DNA of 64,000 nt from Lacticaseibacillus saniviri JCM 17471 = DSM 24301 (GTDB lineage: Bacteria > Bacillota > Bacilli > Lactobacillales > Lactobacillaceae): positions 1 through 64,000 of the forward strand of contig NZ_BBBX01000009.1 in assembly GCF_001311785.1 (NCBI RefSeq), written 5' to 3'. The notes beneath the pieces were generated by a model that had not been told where the DNA came from, searched no databases, and was given only the letters and a program-made list of their open reading frames with translations. The translations under genes were made by a program, and so were the position numbers. Of the stretch, positions 21,253 through 30,051 are shown piece by piece. Each line of letters starts with the position of its first letter. The first letter of the stretch is position 1.

Positions 21253-23034
21253 TCACTTTTCCCCGGCCTGCAGCTGATACATCAGCGCATAGCGACCGTT
21301 TTGCGCGAGTAATTCTTGATGCGTGCCGCGTTCAACAATGCGGCCGTCATCCAAGACCAGAATCAAGTCGGCATCTTGAATCGTCGACAACCGGTGCGCA
21401 ATCGCAATGGTAGTACGGTTTTCGCGCAAGCGCGCCAATCCTGTTTGAATCATCGCTTCGGTTTCCGTATCGATATTGGCCGTGGCTTCATCCAACACCA
21501 AGACCTTAGGATTCGTCACCACGGTCCGAGCGAATGAAATCAATTGTCGTTGGCCGGCAGAGAATTGACTCCCGCCTTCGATCACACGCGCGTGATACTG
21601 ACCAGGCAACTTTTCGATGAATTCATCCGCCTGCACAAATTCCGCTGCTTCACGAATTTGATTATCGGTGATTTTATCATTGAACAAGCGAATATTGCTG
21701 GCAACATCCCCATAGAACATAAAGGCATCCTGCAAGACCAAACCTAATTTTTCGCGCAGTTCTTCCATACTGAAATCGCGGATATCCTGATCATCAATCA
21801 GGATTTGACCTTCGCCGAATTCATAGAAGCGCATCAAGACGTTGATGATGGAGCTCTTGCCGGAACCGGTATGGCCGACAAGCGCCACCGTCTGTCCCGG
21901 ATTGGCGACAAAACTGATGTCTTTCAAAATGTTGTGTTCACCGTCATAACTGAAATTGACATGACGAAATTCGATTTTACCGTGCGTCATCGTCGCGTGT
22001 GCATCGGGATTCTGTGTGGGTGCCAGTTCCTGATCATCCAAAATCCGGAAAATCCGGCTCCCTGCGACCACCCCATCCTGCATGAAGGCCAAGCTATCCA
22101 TCATGTTGGTCATGGGATTGAAGAAATTCGCGACATACGTGGTAAATGCGTAGACCAACCCCGCTTCTACAAACGTGTGCATCGAATTATCACCGAATTG
22201 ACCCAAGACAACCACTAAGGCCAAGATGTACAGCAGGTTGATGATGGGTGATAACAGTAAGCTGTTGGTGCGGATCATGGCCTTTCTGGTAGCGAGATAG
22301 GCGTCATTGGTGGTTTCAAACTCCTTGGTGATGCGTGTTTCTTGACGGAACTGCTGAATGATGCTGATACCCTCAATCGATTCATTGAGTTTGGTATTCA
22401 GTTCGGACAAACGTTCCCGCATCCGCCGATAAACCTTGGAGCTGTAGGTACTGTAATACCAGATCACAATAATCAAGACGGGCAGGAACAAAAGCACTGT
22501 CCACGCGATTTTGGGTGCGGCGAGCACCATCGCAATAAAGCTAGAGACCACCGAGAATACCCCGACAATCACCGATAGAATCACATTCCAAAAATCAGCC
22601 AGTGTCATCGTATCATTGGTGACTCGAGAAACAATTGAGCCCGCCGGTGTCTGATCGAAGTAGCGCATGCCTAGCGTGTGCAACTTGGCAAATAATTCCC
22701 GGCGCACATCTTCAAGGCCACGTTCAGACCCCATCATGAACCAAAACGACTGCATGAATTGCAGCAGCGCCTTGATGATGGTTCCAAACAGGTAGAGACT
22801 CGCCACGGCAATGATGACGCCCAGTGTGGCCGATTGTTTGGCTAAGAAATGATCCAGATAGTATTGCAACAGCCATGGTAGGGCAACGTTCATCCCCGCC
22901 AACAGTGCCGCAGCAACCAATGCCCCACCGAATTGACGCTTATACGGCTTGGTATACGTCATTAAGCGGCCCATGATCTTCCACTGTTCTTTCATGGGAA
23001 TACTCTGTGCCCATGCCGATTGTTGTTTAGCCAT
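21253..23034 (-). CDS. ABC exporter half-transporter, second subunit (LmrD/YheH-like)
   Basis: The protein has six TM helices (residues about 35-320) then an ATP-binding domain with Walker A GHTGSGKS, signature FSAGQRQL, Walker B KVLVLDEAT with the catalytic Glu, and the H-loop IAHRLSTI. Such heterodimeric exporters (LmrCD, BmrCD, YheIH) move drugs or lipids out of the cell. ATG at 23034 has AGGAGG 8 bases upstream and overlaps the stop of the partner gene, so the two are translationally coupled. The frame is intact. Confidence 0.9.
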   Translation of the reverse strand: MAKQQSAWAQSIPMKEQWKIMGRLMTYTKPYKRQFGGALVAAALLAGMNVALPWLLQYYLDHFLAKQSATLGVIIAVASLYLFGTIIKALLQFMQSFWFMMGSERGLEDVRRELFAKLHTLGMRYFDQTPAGSIVSRVTNDTMTLADFWNVILSVIVGVFSVVSSFIAMVLAAPKIAWTVLLFLPVLIIVIWYYSTYSSKVYRRMRERLSELNTKLNESIEGISIIQQFRQETRITKEFETTNDAYLATRKAMIRTNSLLLSPIINLLYILALVVVLGQFGDNSMHTFVEAGLVYAFTTYVANFFNPMTNMMDSLAFMQDGVVAGSRIFRILDDQELAPTQNPDAHATMTHGKIEFRHVNFSYDGEHNILKDISFVANPGQTVALVGHTGSGKSSIINVLMRFYEFGEGQILIDDQDIRDFSMEELREKLGLVLQDAFMFYGDVASNIRLFNDKITDNQIREAAEFVQADEFIEKLPGQYHARVIEGGSQFSAGQRQLISFARTVVTNPKVLVLDEATANIDTETEAMIQTGLARLRENRTTIAIAHRLSTIQDADLILVLDDGRIVERGTHQELLAQNGRYALMYQLQAGEK

Positions 23035-24779
23035 TCGCGCCACCTCCTAACTGAGCTTCCAATTCTTGCTTGGCCCACATCTCTGCGTACCAGCCATTTT
23101 GATTCAATAATTCGTCGTGTGTGCCCCGCTCAATGATGCGCCCATTTTCGAGCACCACAATTTCGTTGGCATGCATCACAGAACTCAATCGATGGGCAGC
23201 GATAATGGTTGTCTTGTTCTCGCGGGTTGTCTTCAGCGCATCGAGAATTGCCGTTTCCGTTTTGGCATCCACGGCAGATAACGCATCATCCAAAATCAAG
23301 AGTTCTGGCTTGGTTAACAGGGCCCGCGCAATCGCCAAGCGTTGTTTTTGGCCGCCAGACAGACTGACACCCTTTTCGCCGACCAGCGTTTCATACTGGT
23401 CAGGAAATTGCAGAATATCATCGTGCACGGCACTATCCACTGCCGCTCGTTCAACACTGACTTGGTCCGCGCCAAAATCAGCGAAACGAATGTTATTGGC
23501 CACGGTAGTCGAGAATAAGAAATTATCCTGCGGCACATAGCCAATGGCATGCAGCAGCGCATCCTCTTGATAATCACGGATATCCACACCACCGAGAGTA
23601 ATGTGACCCTTGTATTGGTCGAATTCACGCAGCAGCAGCTTGAACAGTGTTGTTTTCCCCGCACCGACACGACCGACGACACCCAGGGTCTGACCCTCTG
23701 GTAAGGTGAAGTCGATATCGTGTAACGCCTCAACATCGGCTTCCGGATAGCTGAATGAGCGCACTTGATAGCTCAGATTACCGTGAGCTGCGGTCTCAAC
23801 CGGTGTGTCCGGCAGATAACGTGCACTCTTGGTTTGTAGCAACTCATTGACCCGATCGTAACTGGCATTCCCACGTTCGAGAATATTGAACAGACGACCA
23901 ATCGCAAACATCGGCCACACTAGGGCGGAGACATATGCGATAAATGAGATCAATTGCCCGATGGTAATACTCTTATTTTCAACCAGCACGCCGCCGTACA
24001 CCAACGCAATGACATAGGTGAGGCCCATGATCAAACTGGTGATCGGATCAAATAATGCATCTAAGCGATTCACCTTGGTGTTGATGGTGATCGTCTTATC
24101 AACCAAGCGATTAAAGTCAGCGGTATCCTCTTTTTCCTGACCGAATGTCTTGATCACCTTGATGCCGCTAATCGATTCTTGCGTTTTGTCGTTTAGGCGT
24201 GAAAATGCGGCCTGTGACTTGGCAAACGCGGTGTGCAGACTGGTCCCCAATTTGCGCGCCATCACCGTCAGCAGCGGCATCGGGATGAGTGCGGCTAAGG
24301 TGAGCCGCCAGTCGACAAAATGGCCATGGCGACAATCGTGGTGCCGCCAGTAATAATGGAATCAAAAAGCGTCAAAATCCCAGCACCGGCGACATTTTGA
24401 ATCGCATTCAGATCATTGGTGGCATGCGCCATCAAATCCCCGGTACGATGTTTCTGATAAAAAATCGCGTCCATGTCCATGAAGTGCTTGAACAAGCGTG
24501 AGCGCAGTGTCTTTTCGAGCTTCGCCGCACCACCCCAAATGGCGGTTCGCCAACCAAACCGAAAGACATACTGGCCGACACCGGCAAGCACTAATAAACC
24601 CAACCATAATAATAGCGTTGATCCATTGAGCTTATGTTTGGCCATCAAATCGACCAACACCCCAATTGCCCGTGGTGGAATTAAGTTCACCACAGCAACC
24701 AAGACTAGAAATAATAGGCCCCAGAGATAGCGGCCCTTTTCTTCGCGAAAGTACCAACCTAGTTTTTGAATATGCCCAT
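23027..24779 (-). CDS. ABC exporter half-transporter, first subunit (LmrC/YheI-like; two frame breaks)
   Basis: This is a six-TM plus ATPase half-transporter with Walker A GRVGAGKTT, signature LSGGQKQRLA and Walker B LLILDDALS. The residue after the Walker B Asp is Asp, not Glu, the mark of the degenerate site in asymmetric heterodimers. The start at 24779 is chosen because MGIFK opens the family; one A is missing near 24755 (restored FKKLGWYFREEKGRY), and one T near 24312 (restored MAIFVDWRLTLAALIP). The partner gene overlaps its 3' end. Confidence 0.88.
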
Positions 24780-24818
24780 TTTCACACCCCTTTAAAAGTA
24801 AAATATAATGAATATTTA

Positions 24819-24847
24819 ATTATATAGCAATAAATAATGAACCACAA
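24819..24847 (-). promoter_or_regulatory. Promoter of the ABC exporter operon
   Basis: Minus-strand TTGTGG (24847-24842), a 17-bp spacer and TATAAT (24824-24819), in an AT-rich stretch. No operator for a drug-responsive repressor was recognised nearby. Confidence 0.65.
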
Positions 24848-24878
24848 GCGCAATCGGTGTGGTCCTTTGCCAGAAACG

Positions 24879-24925
24879 AAAGAGCGTGTCACAAAACCAT
24901 TGTGGTTTTGTGACACGCTCTTCTT
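24879..24925. terminator. Bidirectional terminator downstream of yneF
   Basis: GAGCGTGTCACAAAACCA and TGGTTTTGTGACACGCTC form an 18-bp perfect stem around a short loop. Flanking T-tracts are weak (TTCTT on the plus strand, TTTCGTT on the minus), but the stem is among the strongest in the window. Confidence 0.75.
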
Positions 24926-24942
24926 ACGCAATGACAGCACGG

Positions 24943-25173
24943 TCAAACGCGATTACTTGGCGTTTTTTGTGCTTGTTTCATTTGATTCATCATTTGATTC
25001 ATCTTTTTAGCGGATGGTTTTTGCCCCATCTGCATCATCATTGTGCGTAACATATCTTCGTTTACTGGTGGATTGTCTTGGAAGTACTTCTTCATGTAAG
25101 CACGAGCACCGAAGAAACCGCCAACCAGACCAATAATTAAGCCGATTAAGATACCTAAGATCCAACCTATCAT
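24943..25173 (-). CDS. yneF: UPF0154 small membrane protein (YneF family)
   Basis: The N terminus is a single glycine-rich transmembrane helix ([19 protein letters not shown]) followed by a charged cytoplasmic tail with [21 protein letters not shown], the UPF0154 signature. YneF function is unknown. ATG at 25173 is preferred over the upstream TTG because GGGGG lies 9 bases before it. The C terminus is Met/Gln/Lys-rich ([15 protein letters not shown]). The frame is intact. Confidence 0.9.
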   Translation of the reverse strand: MIGWILGILIGLIIGLVGGFFGARAYMKKYFQDNPPVNEDMLRTMMMQMGQKPSAKKMNQMMNQMKQAQKTPSNRV

Positions 25174-25234
25174 ATGCGTCAACCCCCTTTACCGTTCAGA
25201 TATTATTGTACAGAAATCGAGGGCAAATAAAACC

Positions 25235-25486
25235 CTAATCTTTCTCGTCACGCCAGCCGCGTTCACGCTGTAATTCACGTAATTTTTCGGGCGTGACATC
25301 GTGGCCCTCTTTGTCAACGTACTTGGTTTGTGCCATGCGATCGCGGAAGCCTTCCCGAAAATCCTTCAGGTAAGCTTCACGCAATGCTTTACGTTCTTCT
25401 TGTTCTTCTTCAGTTAAACCGAATTCTTTGTCCTTACGGGCGAGTTCATTAATCCGGTCAATTCGTTCTTTTGGTTGATCTGCCAT
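25235..25486 (-). CDS. DUF896 (YnzC/UPF0291) family protein
   Basis: The 83-residue charged protein has RINELARKDKEFGLTEEEQ and the ALREAYLKDFREGFR segment diagnostic of DUF896, whose B. subtilis member YnzC forms a helical hairpin. Its role is not firmly known; in B. subtilis relatives (YneA operon YnzC) are SOS-induced, but no LexA box is seen here. AGGAGG precedes ATG at 25486. It ends DVTPEKLRELQRERGWRDEKD. Confidence 0.9.
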   Translation of the reverse strand: MADQPKERIDRINELARKDKEFGLTEEEQEERKALREAYLKDFREGFRDRMAQTKYVDKEGHDVTPEKLRELQRERGWRDEKD

Positions 25487-25504
25487 CAAAAATTCCTCCT
25501 TCAG

Positions 25505-25675
25505 CTAATTCAGAGGCACCATCTGGTAACGATAGCCTTCTGCCGCCTCATGATCGAACGGTGCCTTTTGAAGCATTTTAACATAAGCCTGCGCTCGCTG
25601 CTCAGATTGAAAAACGCGAATTAATCTGACGGTGGTTAGGTCCGCGTAAAAGACCACAAACACTTGTTGTTGCAT
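25505..25675 (-). CDS. Small hypothetical protein, 56 residues
   Basis: Reading the minus strand from ATG at 25675 to TAG at 25505 gives MQQQVFVVFYADLTTVRLIR continuing to ...YRYQMVPLN. AAGGGG lies 6 bases upstream of the ATG, and the frame fills most of the gap between rplS and the DUF896 gene, 18 bases before the latter's start. The pattern (beta-strand QVFVVFYA, then an amphipathic helix SEQRAQAYVKMLQKAPF) suggests a small alpha-beta protein. I do not recognise the family. Confidence 0.6.
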   Translation of the reverse strand: MQQQVFVVFYADLTTVRLIRVFQSEQRAQAYVKMLQKAPFDHEAAEGYRYQMVPLN

Positions 25676-25703
25676 CCGCATCCCCTTCTATGGGCCGTGG
25701 CAA

Positions 25704-25731
25704 TAAAAAAGAGCCGAAAACGGCTCTTTTC
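25704..25731 (-). terminator. Terminator after rplS
   Basis: GAGCCG/CGGCTC stem (25711-25716 and 25721-25726) with AAAA loop and A- and T-tracts on each side, immediately after the rplS stop. It separates rplS from the small downstream genes. Confidence 0.85.
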
Positions 25732-25734
25732 ATT

Positions 25735-26082
25735 TTAACGACGCTTTTCCTTGATACGAGCAGCCTTACCACGGAGTGCGCGTAAGTAGTACAACTTAGC
25801 ACGACGAACTTGACCGTGACGAGTTACTTCGATCTTTTCAACACGTGGGGTGTGTAATGGAAATGTCCGTTCAACACCGACACCGCTACTAATCTTACGA
25901 ACAGTATATGTTGCGGAAACACCAACGCCATGACGCTTGATAACGACACCTTCGAACATTTGGATACGTTCGCGGTCGCCTTCAACGATACGGGCGTGGA
26001 CACGTACGGTATCACCAGGACGGAAGTCAGGGATATCATCGCGTAATTGAGACTTAGTAATTTCTTGGATTAATGGATTCAT
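25735..26082 (-). CDS. rplS: 50S ribosomal protein L19
   Basis: The 115-residue protein is L19, located at the 30S-50S interface; it opens [20 protein letters not shown] and has [22 protein letters not shown] and [20 protein letters not shown]. The frame is intact. It has its own promoter and leader, separated from trmD by an unrelated membrane-protein gene, whereas in many Firmicutes it follows trmD directly. Confidence 0.97.
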   Translation of the reverse strand: MNPLIQEITKSQLRDDIPDFRPGDTVRVHARIVEGDRERIQMFEGVVIKRHGVGVSATYTVRKISSGVGVERTFPLHTPRVEKIEVTRHGQVRRAKLYYLRALRGKAARIKEKRR

Positions 26083-26104
26083 TAATCAATTCTCCTTTTA
26101 TCGA

Positions 26105-26160
26105 CATTCATAATCTTCCCGAACAGCGGAATATCGTTGCTATGTGACGTATCACAATTA
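26105..26160 (-). promoter_or_regulatory. Possible L19 leader RNA
   Basis: Between the promoter and rplS the minus strand has a perfect TGTGA-TACG-TCACA hairpin (26156-26143), then a second weaker TTCCG...CGGGAA hairpin (about 26130-26115). Autoregulatory L19 leaders are known in Firmicutes; the position and two-hairpin layout fit, but I could not verify the consensus. Confidence 0.5.
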
Positions 26161-26163
26161 GTT

Positions 26164-26192
26164 AGTTTAGCATAGGCCAACCCATGATTCAA
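26164..26192 (-). promoter_or_regulatory. Promoter of rplS
   Basis: Minus-strand TTGAAT (26192-26187), a 17-bp spacer ending TATGC, and TAAACT (26169-26164). The TATGCTAAACT -10 block recurs at other promoters in this window. Confidence 0.7.
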
Positions 26193-26196
26193 GCGC

Positions 26197-27919
26197 TTAT
26201 TCGGTTTTCTCGCGGCGATCTAACCTGAAGCGCTGCGCTCCCCAAAGTCCCAAAACCCCCAACCAAGCCAGCAACATCACCCACACAGCAGGCCGATACC
26301 ACGGTGAACTCACGCGTTGAACGGTAACTTGATTGGCAGGCTTGTCGAGCTTGATCATCACGCTGCCGCGAGTCGATTGCTTAATTTGGCGCACATTTGG
26401 GATCTGATAATGCAGACTGCTGTAATACCAAATGGTAGATCGACCCAGTCACTCGTTGCTTGTGGCAAAGTAAACGTGATGGCATGGCTGTTTGGATCGA
26501 CCGCCCGTGGCACCCGAAAATTTTCCATCAGCCACGGCCTGGTGCGCCGACACACTCACCTGCGCCCCAAACGAGGCTTTAGGCGTGGTTTCTGGTAGAT
26601 AATCCGTGTACCACCGTAACCGATAGAAATCAGGTGACTGGAACGACGCCGGTGTTAATACATTATCCGCATGATGGTAATAGCCATCCTGTGGCTGCCA
26701 TGCAGGTAGCGCGCGATTGCGTTGGCCAAGCGTCAATGTGATGTCCGCCATAGGGACCACAAAGCCAATCAAGGTCAGCATCAGCAATAGCCGATGCTCG
26801 CGTTGCGTACCTGAAGCTAACGTATCGAGAGATTGAATAAATCCGGCCGTCACCAAAAGTGTTGCGGCCATCGCCAGCAAGCGCCACTCCACGCCTTGAA
26901 TCACATTTGCCAGCACCGTTGGCATCAATGACCATGGGAACAGATCGGTTGATAAGTAGAATAAAATCACGCCCAGCACGTAATAGACTCGACCCTCCTG
27001 AAATTGATGGTATTTTATCGCACGCCATGGCACATAAACCAACGCGATTAACCCCAACCAGCTCATCAGGCTGACTTTGTTGAGGGTCAATGTCTGTTGC
27101 ACGATACCTAACAGTGAGGCACCCTTGAGCGGAATAAGCCGCACACTGGATAAATGTGACGGCGCCATCACGATGGGCATCAACCATGCCGGCAGACTCA
27201 ACAGAAGCGCTAAGCCTCCCGCCAGACAGAACCGCCAAAAATGGACCACGTTCGGGCGGCCACGCTTTGCGTGATGGCAATGATCACAACCACAATCACC
27301 ATGAGGACCGCTGTCGCCAGATGACTGTTCAATGTGATGGCGACGGGTACAGCCAACGCCAGAATATCGCGATATTGTCCCTTCTTGACGACATTATAAG
27401 TGGCCATCAACGCTCCCGGCAGCATGGCGCTGCCGATCATCATCCCCAGTGAACCACTATCGGTGTACGCGACAAAGCCCTGGGATAGCACGGTTACTGT
27501 GCCAAATAAGAGACTCGACCAGACTCGACCACCGGCCCGGCGAAAACCAAATACCGCTAACCACAAGCCGATGAACACAATCAGGCTCTGAATGGCATAC
27601 CACTGTAACAAGCCGTTCAAGCCCCGTGTCAGGGCGACAAGTGGATACAAGAAATACGGCGGATACATCGCATTAAAGGCCTGACCCAGGCCCAAAAACT
27701 CGTGATGTTCACGATGTCTGGCAGGTGATGTTGTCGCGTGGCGATATTCAGATCCCCGATCCGCATCAGGTGGAACCAAGTATCGGTGCGCCATGAGCCA
27801 TGACCGAAATGAACCGCCAAATAGAAATAAATTAATGTGATGCCGACAATGCCGATGGCTAACCCACCGGTCGACCACGATGCCCGTCCTACCCGACGCG
27901 GCTGTGTGTCAGTGTTCAT
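26197..27919 (-). CDS. Large multi-pass membrane protein, PTPS-related/GT-C-like (several frame breaks)
   Basis: The product of about 570 residues starts MNTDTQPRRVGRASW, with a first TM helix (GLAIGIVGITLIYFYLAV), then WRTDTWFHLMRIGDL and AMYPPYFLYPLVALTRGL, the early-loop pattern of bacterial membrane proteins carrying the '6-pyruvoyl-tetrahydropterin synthase related' domain, which resemble GT-C glycosyltransferases. Eight or more TM helices and an extracellular C-terminal region ending in a TM (VWVMLLAWLGVLGLWGA) and Arg-rich tail follow. The frame breaks near 27700, 27250, 26520 and 26400. The enzymatic role, if any, is unknown; sugar transfer to a cell-surface polymer is only a guess. 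Confidence 0.6.
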
Positions 27920-28022
27920 GCCCAAACCTCTTTCTCAAAATCCATTTTCTCTACGCAAGCGTCATTTTATCATATGTAAGATGATTGTTAGTACATTTTA
28001 TCGCCGTATTGCCTATTGCGCA

Positions 28023-28074
28023 CAAAAAAGCGCCCTGACCACATTCGTATGAATGCTCACGGGCGCATTTTTCC
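28023..28074 (-). terminator. Terminator after trmD
   Basis: GCGCCC (28066-28061) and GGGCGC (28035-28030) on the minus strand enclose an inner ATTC/GAAT stem and are followed by TTTTTTG. It ends the rpsP-khpA-rimM-trmD unit. Confidence 0.85.
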
Positions 28075-28088
28075 TGAACTCAGCTAAT

Positions 28089-28832
28089 CTAATTGGCTTT
28101 ATCAGCCTCTTCACGCTTCACCTCACGCAATAACTTCTGCGCGTTCTTATCGAGTTCAAGGTCAGCCAGCAGATCTGGCCGCCGTAAGTATGTCCGGCGC
28201 AGACTCTCCTTGAGCCGCCACTGCGCAATGAGTTGATGATTCCCATTTTGTAAGACTTCTGGCACCTGCATGCCTTCGTAATCGGCGGGTCGCGTATATT
28301 GGGGATACTCCAGCAGACCGTTCTCAAAGCTATCGGTGTGCGCAGATTCCGTGTTCCCCAGCACACCCGGCAGCAGGCGTGCTGTGGCATCAATCATCAT
28401 CATCGCACCCAATTCACCGCCTGTGAGCACGAAGTCACCCAATGAGTACTCATCCGTCACCAGCGTGCGAATGCGCTCATCGTAACCCTCGTAATGGCCA
28501 CAGATAAAGACCAAGTGCGATTCCTGTGCGAGGTCGCGCGCAGCTTGTTGATCAAAGCGCTTGCCAGCTGGATCGAGCAGAATGACCCGCTTGTTGCCAG
28601 GGTGTGCCGCATTGATGTCTGCCATCGCATCAAAAATTGGTTCCGGCTTCAACAACATTCCAGCCCCGCCACCATAGGGCGTATCATCCACGTGCATGTG
28701 CTTGTCTTTGCTATATTTTCTGAAATCGGTCACACTAAATTCGAGCAAATCCCGTTCCAGTGCCTTACCGATGACACTCTGCGTCATTGGGGCAAACATG
28801 TCGGGGAAGAGGCTCAACACATCAATTCGCAT
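28089..28832 (-). CDS. trmD: tRNA (guanine-N1-)-methyltransferase
   Basis: TrmD methylates G37 next to the anticodon and prevents +1 frameshifting. The SPOUT knot motifs are seen: [27 protein letters not shown] and [23 protein letters not shown] at 28832 overlaps the 3' end of rimM by 11 bases and is preferred over the upstream TTG at 28838; AAGGG lies upstream. The frame is intact and length (about 247 residues) is normal. Confidence 0.96.
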   Translation of the reverse strand: MRIDVLSLFPDMFAPMTQSVIGKALERDLLEFSVTDFRKYSKDKHMHVDDTPYGGGAGMLLKPEPIFDAMADINAAHPGNKRVILLDPAGKRFDQQAARDLAQESHLVFICGHYEGYDERIRTLVTDEYSLGDFVLTGGELGAMMMIDATARLLPGVLGNTESAHTDSFENGLLEYPQYTRPADYEGMQVPEVLQNGNHQLIAQWRLKESLRRTYLRRPDLLADLELDKNAQKLLREVKREEADKAN

Positions 28833-29340
28833 CGTCAATCAACCCTTCTGGCACATCGACGTGCGCTTCCTTCTTATCCAAATCGATATTGAGCACCACA
28901 GAATTCAAAAATGGCAACAGAATATCAGACTTGCCCTTGCGCGGAATCACCCACACATCATTGGCACCGGGACTCAAGATTTCACTGACCTTGCCCAAGA
29001 CTTGATTGTCCTGATCAATCACGGTCAAACCAATTAAGTCGCGGTAGTAATACTCACCATCATCGAGTGGCTGCAAATCCTCATCGGCCACCAACAAATC
29101 GTGCGTCTTGAATGGCAGTACTTGATTGATGTCGGTGTAGTTTTCAAAGGTCACCAAGGTGAAGCCCTTGTGTTGACGCACGCTGTTAATCACGACAGGC
29201 GTCTTGGCCGCGTCATCGATGTAGAGCTGTTGGCCTACAACAAAGCGTTCATCGGGGAAATCCGTGGTCACGATCACGCGCATCTCACCGCGCACCCCAT
29301 GCGTATTCACCAGTTTGCCAACGCGATAGTATTCTGGCAT
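28822..29340 (-). CDS. rimM: 16S rRNA processing protein RimM
   Basis: RimM binds S19 and assists maturation of the 30S head. It has an N-terminal beta-barrel ([18 protein letters not shown]) and a PRC-barrel domain ([17 protein letters not shown]...[17 protein letters not shown]). ATG at 29340 has GAGGAGGG 4 bases upstream; the longer open frame to 29367 lacks one. The frame is intact and overlaps trmD. Confidence 0.95.
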   Translation of the reverse strand: MPEYYRVGKLVNTHGVRGEMRVIVTTDFPDERFVVGQQLYIDDAAKTPVVINSVRQHKGFTLVTFENYTDINQVLPFKTHDLLVADEDLQPLDDGEYYYRDLIGLTVIDQDNQVLGKVSEILSPGANDVWVIPRKGKSDILLPFLNSVVLNIDLDKKEAHVDVPEGLIDDAN

Positions 29341-29380
29341 ATTGCCCTCCTCATTCTCAAAACACATTTCTCTCTAACAA

Positions 29381-29420
29381 AATAGCTCGAGGCAAAACCG
29401 AAGTTTCGTCTCGAGCTATT
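29381..29420 (-). terminator. Hairpin between khpA and rimM
   Basis: AATAGCTCGAG and CTCGAGCTATTTTG on the minus strand form an 11-bp stem with TTTT, lying between khpA (stop at 29422) and rimM. It likely causes partial termination within the operon. Confidence 0.7.
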
Positions 29421-29421
29421 A

Positions 29422-29673
29422 TTACTTTGAACGACCAGCATCCAAAATATTTAACCGTACACGTTTGGTATACGGTGCCTTGACGCTGTAAACCAAAGTG
29501 CGAATCGATTGCGCGACCCGACCCTGTTTACCGATAATCCGCCCGACATCATCGGGGGCAACCGTCAAGTCAAACGCCATATAGTCATCCGTCTCATGGG
29601 CGTCAATGACAACAGCGTCCGGATCATTGACTAATGGCGTCACAATGGCGCGAATAAGCGCTGTGATATCCAT
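29422..29673 (-). CDS. khpA: KH-domain RNA-binding protein KhpA (YlqC)
   Basis: The 83-residue protein has a single KH fold with the GRIIGKQGRV GxxG loop. KhpA pairs with KhpB/Jag in streptococci and lactobacilli to bind many RNAs and influence cell elongation. It sits between rpsP and rimM, its conserved location. The frame is intact; the ATG is 11 bases after the rpsP stop with the site TAACG-AT... upstream, so translation is probably coupled to rpsP. Confidence 0.92.
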   Translation of the reverse strand: MDITALIRAIVTPLVNDPDAVVIDAHETDDYMAFDLTVAPDDVGRIIGKQGRVAQSIRTLVYSVKAPYTKRVRLNILDAGRSK

Positions 29674-29684
29674 TATCGTTAACC

Positions 29685-29960
29685 CTATTTCTTAGCGAAG
29701 CGAGCTTCGTGATACTTTTGCATGATGCCCTTACTTGAAAGTAAGTTACGAACAGTATCTGAAGGCTGTGCGCCCTTTTGAAGCCAATCAAGGATTGTGT
29801 CCTCTTCTAACTTCAAGTCAACTGGTTCTGTTAATGGGTTGTAATAACCAACAGATTCGATGAACCGGCCATCACGTGGAAAACGTGAATCAGCAACAAC
29901 GATCCGATAGAATGGCTTACGCTTGGAACCCATCCGCTTTAAACGAATTTTAACTGCCAT
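29685..29960 (-). CDS. rpsP: 30S ribosomal protein S16
   Basis: S16 is needed for 30S assembly. [19 protein letters not shown] and the [27 protein letters not shown] core are standard; 91 residues is the usual length. The frame is intact, AGGAGGTGG precedes the ATG, and a dedicated promoter lies just upstream. Confidence 0.97.
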   Translation of the reverse strand: MAVKIRLKRMGSKRKPFYRIVVADSRFPRDGRFIESVGYYNPLTEPVDLKLEEDTILDWLQKGAQPSDTVRNLLSSKGIMQKYHEARFAKK

Positions 29961-29995
29961 TATGTGCCACCTCCTACTAATTTCTCAACTCTAGT

Positions 29996-30024
29996 ATCAT
30001 AGCAAATGTTTGATACCCTGTAAA
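29996..30024 (-). promoter_or_regulatory. Promoter of rpsP-khpA-rimM-trmD
   Basis: Minus-strand TTTACA (30024-30019), a 17-bp spacer ending TGC, and TATGAT (30001-29996), giving an extended -10. The spot lies between the ffh stop and rpsP. Confidence 0.75.
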
Positions 30025-30051
30025 GAGTTTTTTCTTTACAACCTAAAATCC

